From IMG/VR virus record IMGVR_UViG_3300028786_000009, positions 1 through 64,000 of that record: a stretch of DNA of 64,000 nucleotides. The stretch is one strand, 5' to 3'. The stretch's first letter is position 1. Each line of letters starts with the position of its first letter. Made by a program: the position numbers and the translations under genes. This document shows positions 48,058 through 56,929 of the stretch, in pieces. The notes beneath the pieces were generated by a model. The model did not search any database, was not told the origin of the DNA, and saw only the letters and a program-made list of their open reading frames with translations. The DNA is from a virus.

Positions 48058-48749
48058 TGGCACTCGTGGACATCGACACCTTGCTGGGCGAAGTCTCGGC
48101 CACCTGCCGCGAGGCGCCGATGCTGACGATGCGCTCGGCCTACCTGCGCGCCGCGCGCGAGCTGTGCGACAAGTCGCACTGGCTGCTGCGCTCCACCAGC
48201 GCGCTGGCCACCGTGATCGACCAGCAGGTCAGCACGCTGGAGCTGGACGACCCGTACGCCGACGCCGAAGACGTGCTGGGCATCCGCGCCATGTCGGTGA
48301 TCGTGGGCGCGCTCGACGTGCGCGCGCTGACCGACATCGACTCGGGAGAGATCGACCCGAACGACACCAGCGTGAGCACCGACGGGGTGCCCGAGTTCTA
48401 TCAGTACCTGCCGACCGACCAGTTCGCGCTGTTCGGCACGCCCAGCGCGGTGTACTCGATGCACGCGACGCTGATCGTGCAGCCCAAGCGCACGGCCACA
48501 TCGATCGACGAGCACCTGGTCAACGCCTGGGACCGCGCGCTGACCGCCGGCACGCTGCACTTCATGCTCAACCTGCCGCGCTGCCCGTGGACCGACAAGC
48601 AGCAGGCCGAGCAGAACCGCCTGTACTTCGTCGGCCAGTGCAACCAGGCCCACATGAGCGCGCTGCGCGCCTACAACGCCGGGGCGCGGCTGACCGACCG
48701 CGACGCTTCGCAATCCGGGGCGTTGCGCACGCGCACGCTGCCGATCTAG
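48057..48749 (+). CDS. Head-tail connector protein (probable)
   Basis: 230 residues, ATG 48057 (a GTG at 48054 is possible). LLGEVSATCREAPMLTM, AARELCDKSHWLLRS, then a beta-rich middle (TLELDDPYADAEDVLGI) and a helical end. I have seen the combination, an adaptor followed by this, in podovirus head-tail modules. Function inferred from place. Confidence 0.6.
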   Translation: MALVDIDTLLGEVSATCREAPMLTMRSAYLRAARELCDKSHWLLRSTSALATVIDQQVSTLELDDPYADAEDVLGIRAMSVIVGALDVRALTDIDSGEIDPNDTSVSTDGVPEFYQYLPTDQFALFGTPSAVYSMHATLIVQPKRTATSIDEHLVNAWDRALTAGTLHFMLNLPRCPWTDKQQAEQNRLYFVGQCNQAHMSALRAYNAGARLTDRDASQSGALRTRTLPI

Positions 48750-48762
48750 GAGAGGCACGACC

Positions 48763-49197
48763 ATGACACATCGAGCCTGGCCGGCGGTGACCCGCGCAAC
48801 GCCCGCGCCGTCGATCCCGGGCGTGGCCGCCTGGTTCGATCCGGTCGCGGACCCCGACACGGGCGTGCTGCTGGAGACGAACCAGGGCACGATCTACGGC
48901 TACGGCGGGGCCGGCGACTTCTTCGCTGGCATCATCAACTTCGACCCCGATGCGGAGCTGGTGTGGACGCCGCTATGGGTCGCAGGCCCGGAGATTCAGA
49001 CCCCAACGCTGACCGACATGGGCGACGGCGTGCTCAAGGTCAACATCCTCGCGACCTCGACTCCGACCTTCAAGGTCGGCGTGCTGACCCTGATCGCCAC
49101 CATCGACGGCGAGGACGCGGGCGCGCTGGTGCTGGACATGACCGTGCCGGGCGGCGACGAGTTCGCGCCGTTCACGCACTGGGGACCGGCGCCGTGA
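48763..49197 (+). CDS. Virion hypothetical protein
   Basis: 144 residues, ATG 48763, AGGAGAGG upstream. Mostly beta: GVLLETNQGTIYGYGG, then AELVWTPLWVAGPEIQ, FKVGVLTLIATIDGE. No family. The end overlaps the next gene by GTGA. Confidence 0.55.
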   Translation: MTHRAWPAVTRATPAPSIPGVAAWFDPVADPDTGVLLETNQGTIYGYGGAGDFFAGIINFDPDAELVWTPLWVAGPEIQTPTLTDMGDGVLKVNILATSTPTFKVGVLTLIATIDGEDAGALVLDMTVPGGDEFAPFTHWGPAP

Positions 49198-49709
49198 AGA
49201 TCGCCATCGACTCCTTCCGCGGCGAGGTGCCGCGCATCACCCCACGCGGCTTGCCGCCCAACGCCGCGCAGGAGGCCACCAACTGCCGCTTGCAGACCGG
49301 GGACCTGGAGAGCTGGCGCCAGTTCGCGCTGACCAAGACGCTGGCGCAGACCACCACGCCGGTGCAGACGATCTACCTGCTGAAAGACAAGTGGCTGAGC
49401 TGGAACGACCAGGTCGACGTGGCACGCGGCGTGATCCAGGACAACGACTGGCGCACCTACCTCACGTGCCCGGACCTGTACGACGAACCGCGCTTCACCA
49501 CCTACGCGCTGGCCACCACCGGCGCCGAGCCGTTCCCGGTGGTCACGCGCCCGATCGGCGTGCCCGCACCCGGCTCGAGGCCCACGGTGGTGCTGTCGTC
49601 GGCGGCGACGCCAGATCCCACGGTCTTCAACATCCTCGTCGACGACGACCATGGCGACCTGCTCGAAACCGCCTGGGAACACTCGCCGAAGGTGCCTTAC
49701 TCGGACTGA
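49194..49709 (+). CDS. Tail protein, N-terminal part, ending at an in-frame TGA
   Basis: 171 residues from GTG 49194. RIT-PRGLPPNAAQEATNC, QTGDLESWRQF, TIYLLKDKWLSWNDQVDV, DWRTYLT, FTTYALATTGAEPFPV: the N-terminus of a podovirus tail protein family I recall as a single long protein. It ends at TGA 49707-49709. The next gene continues in the same frame two codons later. See the 49713 entry and findings. Confidence 0.68.
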   Translation: MKIAIDSFRGEVPRITPRGLPPNAAQEATNCRLQTGDLESWRQFALTKTLAQTTTPVQTIYLLKDKWLSWNDQVDVARGVIQDNDWRTYLTCPDLYDEPRFTTYALATTGAEPFPVVTRPIGVPAPGSRPTVVLSSAATPDPTVFNILVDDDHGDLLETAWEHSPKVPYSD

Positions 49710-49712
49710 ACC

Positions 49713-51578
49713 ATGGCCTTCTCCTCCGAAGTCAAGCAACTCGACAGCGGCGGGCGTCTCGGGGGCGACTGCTACGAGCTGCGCTGGCAAGACACCGTCG
49801 GGGGCGGCATCCCGTGCTACATGGCGCGCAACTTCGGGGTCAAGTCGGCCTCGCTGATCGACCTGCGCGGCGACTGGCGCGCCAGCGACGTGAGCGGCCA
49901 CGCGCGCGCGGGCTGGGGGATGCTGCGCAACACCGCCGGCAAGGGCATCGCGGTGCTGGTGACGGGCGACGCCGGGGTCTGGAAGCTCCAGATCGGCACC
50001 GCCGACACCTGGGCGCAGCCGGGCAGCTTCGTCAAGACGGTGAGCGGCATCACCACCATCGACGCGGGCGAGTGGTACACGATCCACATCAAGTGCGAGG
50101 TGACCGAGGACAAGGCTGTCACCGTCACCGCCGAGATCCTGACCATCGACGACCCCGAGGACGTGGTCACGCTGGCCGAGGCGACGTGCACGCTCAACGT
50201 CGAGCGCGACGACTTCTGCGGCTTCTACGGCGCCGACGAGCAGACCGGGGGCACTCAGACCGCGCGCTACGACGGCCCGACGGTGTCGGCCAGCGGCTCG
50301 ATCGCCGAGGTGGTGGAGACGACCGCAACGGCCTACGTCGTGACGTTCAACAACGACCTGGGGCAAGAAGGCCCGCCGAGCCTGCCGAGCAAGACCAAGC
50401 TGCGCAGCGACGGCGCCGAGGCGACGGTGACGATGCCCACCACCGCGCCGGCCGAGTACGGCATCGTCAGCAAGAACCTGTACCGGGCGGTCACCGGGGC
50501 CACCGGCACCGTGTTCGTGCTGGTGGCCGCCGAGATCGCGCTGGCCACCGCCACCTACGTCGACGCGCTGGACGATGCCGAGATCGCCAACAACGACATC
50601 CTCGAATCCGACGAGTGGGACCTGCCGCCCGACGACCTGGAGGGCATCATCGCGCTGCCCAACGGCATCATGGCGGGCTTCCGGCGCAACCAGTTGTGCC
50701 TGAGCGAGGCCAACCGCCCGCACGCCTGGCCGGTGCGCTACCGCAAGCCCGTGGACACCGACATCGTGGCGATTGCCAACATCGACAACACGATCGTCAT
50801 CGGCACCAAGAGCTTCGTCTACACCGCCACCGGCAACACCCCGGGCTCCTACTCGATGAGCAAGCCCGGCGAGCCGCAGGCGTGCGTGAGCAAGCGCGGC
50901 ATGGTCTACCTCACCGACGTGGGCGTGGTGTTCCCCAGCCCCGACGGCTTCATGGTGTGCGCGGGCAGCGCCGGCCAGGTGAGCAACCTCACCAGCTCGA
51001 TGTTCACCAAGCGCCAATGGCAGGCGCTGCACCCCGAGTCGATCATCTGCGCGGTGCACGACGGGGTGCTGTTCTTTTGGTGCGACGGGCCGAACCCGGA
51101 CAGCGGCTACGCGCTGGACATCCAGAAAGACGGGTTCGGGCTGATCCGGCTGTCGCACCACGCCAGCGCCGTGCACGTGGACCCGCTGACCGATGCGCTG
51201 TACCTGGTGCTGGACGCCAACAGCGAGCCCACCGACGTGCTGCTGCCCGAGGCCAGCACGGCGCCTGCGGTCAACGGCAAGAAGATCTACGAGTTCGATG
51301 CCGGCTCGGGCTCGCTGGTGTTTCGCTGGCGCGGCAAGCTCAACCTGATGCCCTACCCGGTGACGTTCGAGATTGCGCAAGTGCGCGCCCCGAGCTACGC
51401 CAACATCGTGTTGCGGGTCTACGGCGACGGCGCCCTGATCCATGAGCGCGTGCTGACCAACATCCGCGAGTTCGTGCTGCCCGCCTTCGACACCTACGAC
51501 ACGGTTGAGCTCGAGCTGATCGGCACCACCACCGTGCGCACCGTGCAGGTTGCCGAAGACGTGCAGGAGCTGGCGTAA
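49713..51578 (+). CDS. Tail protein, C-terminal part
   Basis: 621 residues, ATG 49713, in frame with 49194 and separated by TGA-ACC only. No ribosome site near it. Starts with a jelly-roll-like insert (up to about residue 195), then TFNNDLGQEGPPSLPS, SKNLYRAVTG, PNGIMAGFRRNQL, VIGTKSFVYTATGNTPG and a beta-propeller-like end. Probably continuous with the upstream gene in relatives, or made by reinitiation or readthrough. Confidence 0.7.
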   Translation: MAFSSEVKQLDSGGRLGGDCYELRWQDTVGGGIPCYMARNFGVKSASLIDLRGDWRASDVSGHARAGWGMLRNTAGKGIAVLVTGDAGVWKLQIGTADTWAQPGSFVKTVSGITTIDAGEWYTIHIKCEVTEDKAVTVTAEILTIDDPEDVVTLAEATCTLNVERDDFCGFYGADEQTGGTQTARYDGPTVSASGSIAEVVETTATAYVVTFNNDLGQEGPPSLPSKTKLRSDGAEATVTMPTTAPAEYGIVSKNLYRAVTGATGTVFVLVAAEIALATATYVDALDDAEIANNDILESDEWDLPPDDLEGIIALPNGIMAGFRRNQLCLSEANRPHAWPVRYRKPVDTDIVAIANIDNTIVIGTKSFVYTATGNTPGSYSMSKPGEPQACVSKRGMVYLTDVGVVFPSPDGFMVCAGSAGQVSNLTSSMFTKRQWQALHPESIICAVHDGVLFFWCDGPNPDSGYALDIQKDGFGLIRLSHHASAVHVDPLTDALYLVLDANSEPTDVLLPEASTAPAVNGKKIYEFDAGSGSLVFRWRGKLNLMPYPVTFEIAQVRAPSYANIVLRVYGDGALIHERVLTNIREFVLPAFDTYDTVELELIGTTTVRTVQVAEDVQELA

Positions 51579-52294
51579 TGGCGACTTCGCGCCAGGCCGC
51601 CCAGACTCCCGCGATCCCGGCGATCCCCACGCCCGCGGCGCTGGAGCTGCGCCAGGTGCAGTCGGCGATCGACAACATCCGCGAGGGCTTGCAGCGGCTG
51701 CAAGCGCGCATCAACCAGACCACGCTCGAAGTCGGCGAGACGCGCACCCAGGTGGCCAAGGGCTCGGGCAACGTGGTCAACCTGCGCGCCAAGGTGCTCA
51801 AGCTCGAAGACGAGCTGGAAGACCTGTCACGCCTGGTGTTGGCGGGCACCGGCGCGAGCGGCGCGACGGTGCTGCGCCTGATGCTGGGCGCCGACGGCGA
51901 GGACGGCGAAGACGGCCAGTCGATCCCGGGGCCGCGCGGCGAGCTGCCGCTGTACGTCGAGTTTCCGGCGGCCACAGCACTCGGGGGCAACCGTGCGGTG
52001 CGCCTGGTCGCGGGTGAGGCGACCTACGCCGACAACGCCAGCGTGGCCGACGCGAACCTGGTGCTCGGGATCACGCGCGGCGCCGTCGTGCTCGGCGACA
52101 TCGTGCAGATCCAGGTGACCGGGCTCATGACCGAGCCGAGCTGGGCCTGGACGAGCGACGCCCCGGTGTTCGTCGGCGCGGCCGGCGTGCTCACGCAAAC
52201 GTCGCCGAGCACCGGCTACACGCTGATCGTGGGCATCGCGACCAGCCCCACCCAGATCCTGATCGGCGCACGCATGCCGATCGTTGTCGTCTAG
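51578..52294 (+). CDS. Fibre-like protein with coiled coil and collagen-like segment
   Basis: 238 residues, ATG 51578 in the TAATG junction. Residues 25-90 are a coiled coil (AIDNIREGLQRLQARINQ, LKLEDELEDLSRLV). GEDGEDGQSIPGPRGE is a short collagen-like part near 110. A beta-rich end from 125 follows. Trimeric phage-fibre architecture. Confidence 0.6.
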   Translation: MATSRQAAQTPAIPAIPTPAALELRQVQSAIDNIREGLQRLQARINQTTLEVGETRTQVAKGSGNVVNLRAKVLKLEDELEDLSRLVLAGTGASGATVLRLMLGADGEDGEDGQSIPGPRGELPLYVEFPAATALGGNRAVRLVAGEATYADNASVADANLVLGITRGAVVLGDIVQIQVTGLMTEPSWAWTSDAPVFVGAAGVLTQTSPSTGYTLIVGIATSPTQILIGARMPIVVV

Positions 52295-52304
52295 GAGTCA
52301 CCCC

Positions 52305-52907
52305 ATGGGAACCGCATCGAGCAAGAAGTTCATCAAGCAAGTCAGCGGCACCTTGACCGAGGAGGCGGCGCTGACCACCTCGGCCGGCGCGGGCGACGCT
52401 GACAAACTCCCGGCGCTCAACGCCAGCGGGGTGCTGGACATCACCATCACCAACGGCAAGAACACCAGCGCGGGCGCGGGCGACGCGGGCAAGGTGGTGG
52501 TGCTGGACGCGGCCGGGCGCATCGACTCGACCATGATGCCGGTGGGCATCGGCGCTGACACCGCCTCGATCACCACCAGCGAGGCGCTGGCGGCCGGCGA
52601 TTTCGTGAACATTTGGGATTCTTCGGGCGCCAAGGCGCGCAAGGCCGACGCCACCACCAGCGGCAAGGAAGCGCACGGCTTCGTGCTGGCCGCCTACGGC
52701 TCGGCGGTGGCCGCCACGGTCTACTTCGAGGGCACGAACACGGGTGTGACCGGGCTCACGCCGGGGCGCCAGTTCTTGTCGACCAGCGCGGGCCTTGCCA
52801 CCGCCACCGCACCCTCGGGCTCGGGCAACGTGGTGCAGCGCATCGGCGTGGCGGTGAGTGCCACGGCGCTGAACTTCGAGAGCAACGTGCCGATCGTGCT
52901 GGCCTGA
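52305..52907 (+). CDS. Virion surface-like protein
   Basis: 200 residues, ATG 52305, with AGGAG. Repeated SAGAGDAxK units near 30 and 60 (TTSAGAGDADKL, NTSAGAGDAGKV), then a beta-rich end, NIWDSSGAKARKADA and GLTPGRQFLST. Similar ends are found on phage tail spikes and cement-like proteins. No enzyme motif. Confidence 0.58.
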   Translation: MGTASSKKFIKQVSGTLTEEAALTTSAGAGDADKLPALNASGVLDITITNGKNTSAGAGDAGKVVVLDAAGRIDSTMMPVGIGADTASITTSEALAAGDFVNIWDSSGAKARKADATTSGKEAHGFVLAAYGSAVAATVYFEGTNTGVTGLTPGRQFLSTSAGLATATAPSGSGNVVQRIGVAVSATALNFESNVPIVLA

Positions 52908-52911
52908 CGCG

Positions 52912-54063
52912 ATGGCCAATCGGCTCGCGCTCGCCCTCGTCAGCGGCCAGATCCAGGAGATCTCGGCCAGCACCGACACGCTCACGGTGGGCAGTCTGAC
53001 CACGGTGGGCGGCGTGACCGTGGGCGGCACGCTCGATGTCTCGGGGCCGCTGACGGGAACGTATGGAACTTTCAGCGGTGCGGTCTACGTTCCGGGAGCG
53101 GTCGGCAGCGGCAACCTGCCCAACACGTCGGCGCAAAGCGTAGTTGTCGACTCGACCGGCAGCGCCGGCATGTCGGTGCTCTCCGACGCCGCAGGCATCG
53201 GGTACTTCTTTTTCGGCGATACCACCGTCAACTCGATGGCCGGGCTGCGCTACATGCACGCCACTGACACGCTCGGGATCAAGGCGGGCAACGTCTATAT
53301 CGCCGCGTTGACATCCACCGACATGACGGTCAACGGCTCACTCACCCCCGACACGCTGCGCATCACGGGCAACAATGATCTGAGCCTGTCATCGACTGAT
53401 CATCCGTTTCAGATCGGCCCGACCTCGGGCGCGAACATGGTCATCGACCCCAACGAAATGGAAGCGCGCAACAACGGCGCGGCGGCCGCGCTCGCGATCA
53501 ACAATGACGGGGGCTTGGTCGCGGTCGGCCCTGGTGGGTTCGTGACGCGCAACGGCAAGCTGTCATCGAACTACGCTTCTGGCGCCGTTGCGCCCACGTT
53601 CGGCACCCCGGGCGATGTCTTCGCGGCGCGCAACAGCACCGACGGCGTGTATTACTTCGGCGAGAGCAGCAGCACCTACCTGTACTTCGACGGGGCCAAG
53701 TACCGCTTCGGCGTGGGCGGCTACGTCGAACTCGAAGACACCGCGATCATCAACGGCAACCAGGTCGGCTTTCGCAACAAGCCGCGCAGCAACACCAACA
53801 CGATCAACGCGACGTTCGTCGGCTGGAGCAAGGCGGTGACCGCCGGCATCACGATCCCCAACGCGGTGTTCGCCGCGGGCGACCGGTTCAGCGTCTACAA
53901 CAACAGCTCGGCGAGCATCACGATCACGCAGGGCAGCGGGATGACGCTGCGCCTGGCCGGCACCGCCACCACCGGCAACCGCACCCTCGCGCAACGCGGC
54001 TTCATCGAGATCTACTTCAACGCCACGAACGATTCCGTCGTTTGGGGCACGGGGGTGACGTGA
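52912..54063 (+). CDS. Tail fibre-like protein
   Basis: 383 residues, ATG 52912. Residues 1-60 repeat a Thr/Gly/Val beta pattern (TVGSLTTVGGVTVGGTLDVSG), typical of beta-helix or pectin-lyase-like fibre stalks. Then GDVFAARNSTDGVYYFGES. Codon use in the middle (about 53180-53600) is less GC-rich than the neighbours, as is common for exchanged receptor-binding regions. Probable host-range determinant. Confidence 0.65.
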   Translation: MANRLALALVSGQIQEISASTDTLTVGSLTTVGGVTVGGTLDVSGPLTGTYGTFSGAVYVPGAVGSGNLPNTSAQSVVVDSTGSAGMSVLSDAAGIGYFFFGDTTVNSMAGLRYMHATDTLGIKAGNVYIAALTSTDMTVNGSLTPDTLRITGNNDLSLSSTDHPFQIGPTSGANMVIDPNEMEARNNGAAAALAINNDGGLVAVGPGGFVTRNGKLSSNYASGAVAPTFGTPGDVFAARNSTDGVYYFGESSSTYLYFDGAKYRFGVGGYVELEDTAIINGNQVGFRNKPRSNTNTINATFVGWSKAVTAGITIPNAVFAAGDRFSVYNNSSASITITQGSGMTLRLAGTATTGNRTLAQRGFIEIYFNATNDSVVWGTGVT

Positions 54064-54114
54064 TGGAGCCCACGCCCCACACTCTCAACACACTCCAACC
54101 AGGATGAGTTAGGC

Positions 54115-54450
54115 ATGGCCGACTATCGCGAAACCAGCAAGACCGTCACGACCTGGCGGCGCATCGGCGCGGTGCACATCGACAATCCGCTCGTGGGCGG
54201 CAATGCCGAGCGGCGCATCCGCTACAGCGAGGAAGACGTGATGCGCAACCCCGACCTGTCGGTGGTGGTCACCAAGGCGACAGAACTCTCCGCCCCGTTC
54301 GCGCCGCTGGCGTACTCGTTCCCCCTCATCAACCCCAACACCGGCGACCCGATCGGGGCTCAAACCGCCACCCTCAACGACATCTTCATCGCGCTGTACA
54401 GCCTGTATCGGGACATGGCTGCCAGGCGCGACGCGGGGACCCTGCCATGA
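54115..54450 (+). CDS. Virion hypothetical protein
   Basis: 111 residues, ATG 54115, with GATGAG upstream. TTWRRIGAVHIDNPLVG, RIRYSEEDVM, SFPLINPNTGDPI. No family. The stop overlaps the next gene by ATGA. Confidence 0.52.
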   Translation: MADYRETSKTVTTWRRIGAVHIDNPLVGGNAERRIRYSEEDVMRNPDLSVVVTKATELSAPFAPLAYSFPLINPNTGDPIGAQTATLNDIFIALYSLYRDMAARRDAGTLP

Positions 54451-54794
54451 CCCATCCGAACGGACAGATCGATCAAGCGACCTTGGCCAGCGAGATCGCC
54501 AACAAGCTCCAGGCCGAGCGCGAGCAGCAAGCGCCGATTCCGCCGGCGCGAATGCAGATCAGCGAGACCCGCGTCAACGCGATGCTGATGACGATCCAGA
54601 CCCAGCGCGACCACGCCCTGAACCAGTGGGTGATGGTGTCGGCCGACCTGGCGATGGTGCGCGAAGACCTGGAGATCAAGCGCAGGGAGTGCGCGCAGCT
54701 CGAGCAGCGGCTGCTGAGCCTGGCGCTGCTCGAGCACCCCGAAGCGCCGCCGCCCGATGTCGGGATGACCGAGCCCGCGCCGGTCGAGCACTGA
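54447..54794 (+). CDS. Coiled-coil hypothetical protein
   Basis: 115 residues, ATG 54447. LASEIANKLQAEREQQ, then MREDLEIKRRECAQLEQRL-type coiled coil at 70-95. Acid/Pro tail. No family known. Might be a chaperone or an internal virion part. Confidence 0.52.
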   Translation: MTHPNGQIDQATLASEIANKLQAEREQQAPIPPARMQISETRVNAMLMTIQTQRDHALNQWVMVSADLAMVREDLEIKRRECAQLEQRLLSLALLEHPEAPPPDVGMTEPAPVEH

Positions 54795-54808
54795 AAGGAG
54801 CGCAAGCC

Positions 54809-55180
54809 ATGTCGAGCAACAAGGCGTTTCGATTCGGGCCGCTGCTGCTGACCACGACGATGACGACCAACCTGCTGAACCCGCCGGCGGCCAGCGGGGG
54901 CGTCAACGCCGGCAGCTCGCCTGCCTTCATCGCGCTGCGCCACCTGCGCGTGAGCAACAAGTCGGGCGCGCAGGCGACGTTCTCGCTGTGGCTGGGTGCG
55001 AGCGGGGCGAACGCCAGCGGCACCGAGTTCGTGGGCGCCAACATCAAGGTCGAGCCCGGCGCCGCGTACGACTGGTACGGCGCCAACGCGCGCATCGAGT
55101 CGTCGCAGTTCCTGGTCGGTGGCGCCAGCGCGACCAATGCGCTCACGATCAGCGGCGAAGGCGAGATCGGGCTCGCGTGA
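54809..55180 (+). CDS. Small beta-rich virion protein
   Basis: 123 residues, ATG 54809, with AAAGGAG. A beta sandwich pattern: FIALRHLRVSNKSGAQATF, SLWLGASGANASGTEFV, KVEPGAAYDWYGANAR. I associate this with small phage fibre-base or decoration proteins. Overlaps the next start by TGATG. Confidence 0.55.
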   Translation: MSSNKAFRFGPLLLTTTMTTNLLNPPAASGGVNAGSSPAFIALRHLRVSNKSGAQATFSLWLGASGANASGTEFVGANIKVEPGAAYDWYGANARIESSQFLVGGASATNALTISGEGEIGLA

Positions 55181-55575
55181 TGATCGCCGGCACCGCGTTT
55201 CGGATCGTCGATGCGCGCCACGCATGGGGGACGATCTACGCACGCACGGTGCGCACGCGCAGTGATCCCTGGACCTGCGAGGAGATCGCCGAGCTGTGCG
55301 AGCGCGGCGATGCGGTGTGCCTGTCGTGCCCCGACGGCGTGGTGGTGATCAAGCTCATCGGCTCCGAGCGCGTGGGCCTCGAGGCCGAGGTGGTGCTGGG
55401 CGTGTCCAGCGGCAAGCCCGGCGCCTACGAGCGCACCGAGGACGAGCTGATGGCGGTGCTGCGCGACATGGGCGTGCGCAGCGTGTTCTTTCGCACCGAT
55501 CGGGTCGGCTGGCTGCGCATGCTCGGCCCCGAGTGGCGCCAGCTTGGCAACGACCTGTACGAAAGGAGCGTGTGA
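55180..55575 (+). CDS. GNAT-like protein of the internal virion module (tentative)
   Basis: 131 residues, ATG 55180; GTG 55177 is possible. VVVIKLIGSERVGLEAEVVL, GAYERTEDELMAVLRDMG and RSVFFRTDRVGWLRMLG resemble an N-acetyltransferase-like fold found beside internal virion genes in podoviruses. The acetyl-CoA loop is not clear, so catalysis is doubtful. Confidence 0.5.
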   Translation: MIAGTAFRIVDARHAWGTIYARTVRTRSDPWTCEEIAELCERGDAVCLSCPDGVVVIKLIGSERVGLEAEVVLGVSSGKPGAYERTEDELMAVLRDMGVRSVFFRTDRVGWLRMLGPEWRQLGNDLYERSV

Positions 55576-56213
55576 TGGGCAAGAAGCAAGAGGTGCAGGA
55601 AACCGAACAGCAGCGCGCGATGGCGCAGGTCGGCAAGCAGCAGTTGCAGGACTTCAAGAACCGCTGGTTGCCCTTGCAGCGCCGACTGATGGGCAAGATT
55701 GCCGACAGCGGCGACCCGAACAGCTTCCAGGCGCGGCGCGCGACCACGATGGCCGGCGTCGACACCGGGGTGCAGTTCGGCCAGGCGCGCGCCAAGCTCG
55801 ATGAGCAGGCGGCCGGTGCCGGCGGCGGGGTCCAGGGCAGCGCCTACAAGCTGGGCGTCATGGGCCTGGACACCGACGCGGCCACCTCGGGCGCGCTGTC
55901 GGGCGTGGCCGCCGAGCAAGGCGTGGCCGACCAGTACACGCACGGGCTGCAAGCGGTCACCGCGATGGGGCGCGGCGAGAAGACGATGGCGATCTCCGGC
56001 ATGGCGCAGCAAGCGCAGGCCAGCGGCCAGCAAGCCCAAGTCGACGCCCAGCACGCCCTCGAGGACCGCGCCGGCAACATGGCGCTGGCCAGCAAGGCGA
56101 TCGGCACCGGCGCCTACCTGTACGGCACGCAGCCGGCGGCCGACCCGGGGCTCAACTCGACCGGCGACCCGCGCGTCAACCAGACCAATCTCAACGGCTC
56201 GCTGTACACCTAG
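55575..56213 (+). CDS. Internal virion-like protein
   Basis: 212 residues, ATG 55575 (TGATG), GAAAGGAG upstream. Helical, Gln/Ala/Gly-rich: RAMAQVGKQQLQDFKNRW, AGAGGGVQGSAYKLGVMG, a central Ala/Gln helix. Composition and place resemble T7-type internal or ejection proteins. No direct family match known. Confidence 0.58.
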   Translation: MGKKQEVQETEQQRAMAQVGKQQLQDFKNRWLPLQRRLMGKIADSGDPNSFQARRATTMAGVDTGVQFGQARAKLDEQAAGAGGGVQGSAYKLGVMGLDTDAATSGALSGVAAEQGVADQYTHGLQAVTAMGRGEKTMAISGMAQQAQASGQQAQVDAQHALEDRAGNMALASKAIGTGAYLYGTQPAADPGLNSTGDPRVNQTNLNGSLYT

Positions 56214-56222
56214 GAGATCGCC

Positions 56223-56603
56223 ATGGGCTATGCAACCGACACCTTCGCGCAGATGACGCGCGACCAGTGGCAGACGTACGTGAAGGACTACATCCCGTAC
56301 GAGAACAAGCTGATCGACTACGCCACCGACCCGAACACGGTCAGCGACGCGATGAGCCAGGCCAGCGACACCGTCGCCAGCGCCTTCGATGCGCGCGCCG
56401 CGTCGTCGCAGCGCCACCTGCGCGGGCTCGGGCTCACGCTGGACGCCGACGAGCAGCAGGCGGCCACGCGCTCGACCGCGCTGGCGCGCAGCCTGGCCGA
56501 CGTGAACGCGCAGAACACCGTGCGCGACGCCACCATGACGCGCCAGGCGAGCATCCTGGGCAATCCGGCCCCGAAGATCGGCGCAGGAGGGCTCGGATCA
56601 TGA
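56223..56603 (+). CDS. Internal virion-like protein
   Basis: 126 residues, ATG 56223, GGAGATC upstream. MGYATDTFAQMTRDQWQTY, IDYATDPNTVSDAMSQ, SQRHLRGLGLTLDADEQQ: helical, with a Gly-rich end. Same composition type as the gene before it, with which it may form the ejection complex. Confidence 0.55.
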   Translation: MGYATDTFAQMTRDQWQTYVKDYIPYENKLIDYATDPNTVSDAMSQASDTVASAFDARAASSQRHLRGLGLTLDADEQQAATRSTALARSLADVNAQNTVRDATMTRQASILGNPAPKIGAGGLGS

Positions 56604-56914
56604 ACAGCGGAACCTACGGACTCGGAACCAGCGTGCGCGGCCCCGGCGGCGCGGGCGCGGGCCTGGCAGCGATGGGCCAGGACCAGGAGCGCCAGGCGAT
56701 GGGGCTGCTCGGCGCCGCCGCCGGCCAGGAGCAGCAGCGCGAGCAGGCCAACGTCGAAGCCGAGCGGCAGCGCAAGGCCGGCAACGCCCAGCTCGGCAGC
56801 AGCGTCGGAGCAGCGGCCGGCATGTACGTCGGCATGCAGTACGGCGCGACCATGGGTCCATGGGGCGCGCTGATCGGTGGCGTCGTGGGCGGCCTGGCCG
56901 GCGGCGCGTTCTAA
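56600..56914 (+). CDS. Gly-zipper protein of the virion module
   Basis: 104 residues, ATG 56600 in the previous TGA. GTYGLGTSVRGPGGAGAG, a Gln/Ala/Arg helix, then a glycine zipper (GALIGGVVGGLAGG) that could insert into a membrane. Could contribute to the DNA ejection channel. Confidence 0.58.
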   Translation: MNSGTYGLGTSVRGPGGAGAGLAAMGQDQERQAMGLLGAAAGQEQQREQANVEAERQRKAGNAQLGSSVGAAAGMYVGMQYGATMGPWGALIGGVVGGLAGGAF

Positions 56915-56929
56915 CCCAGGAGACTCATC

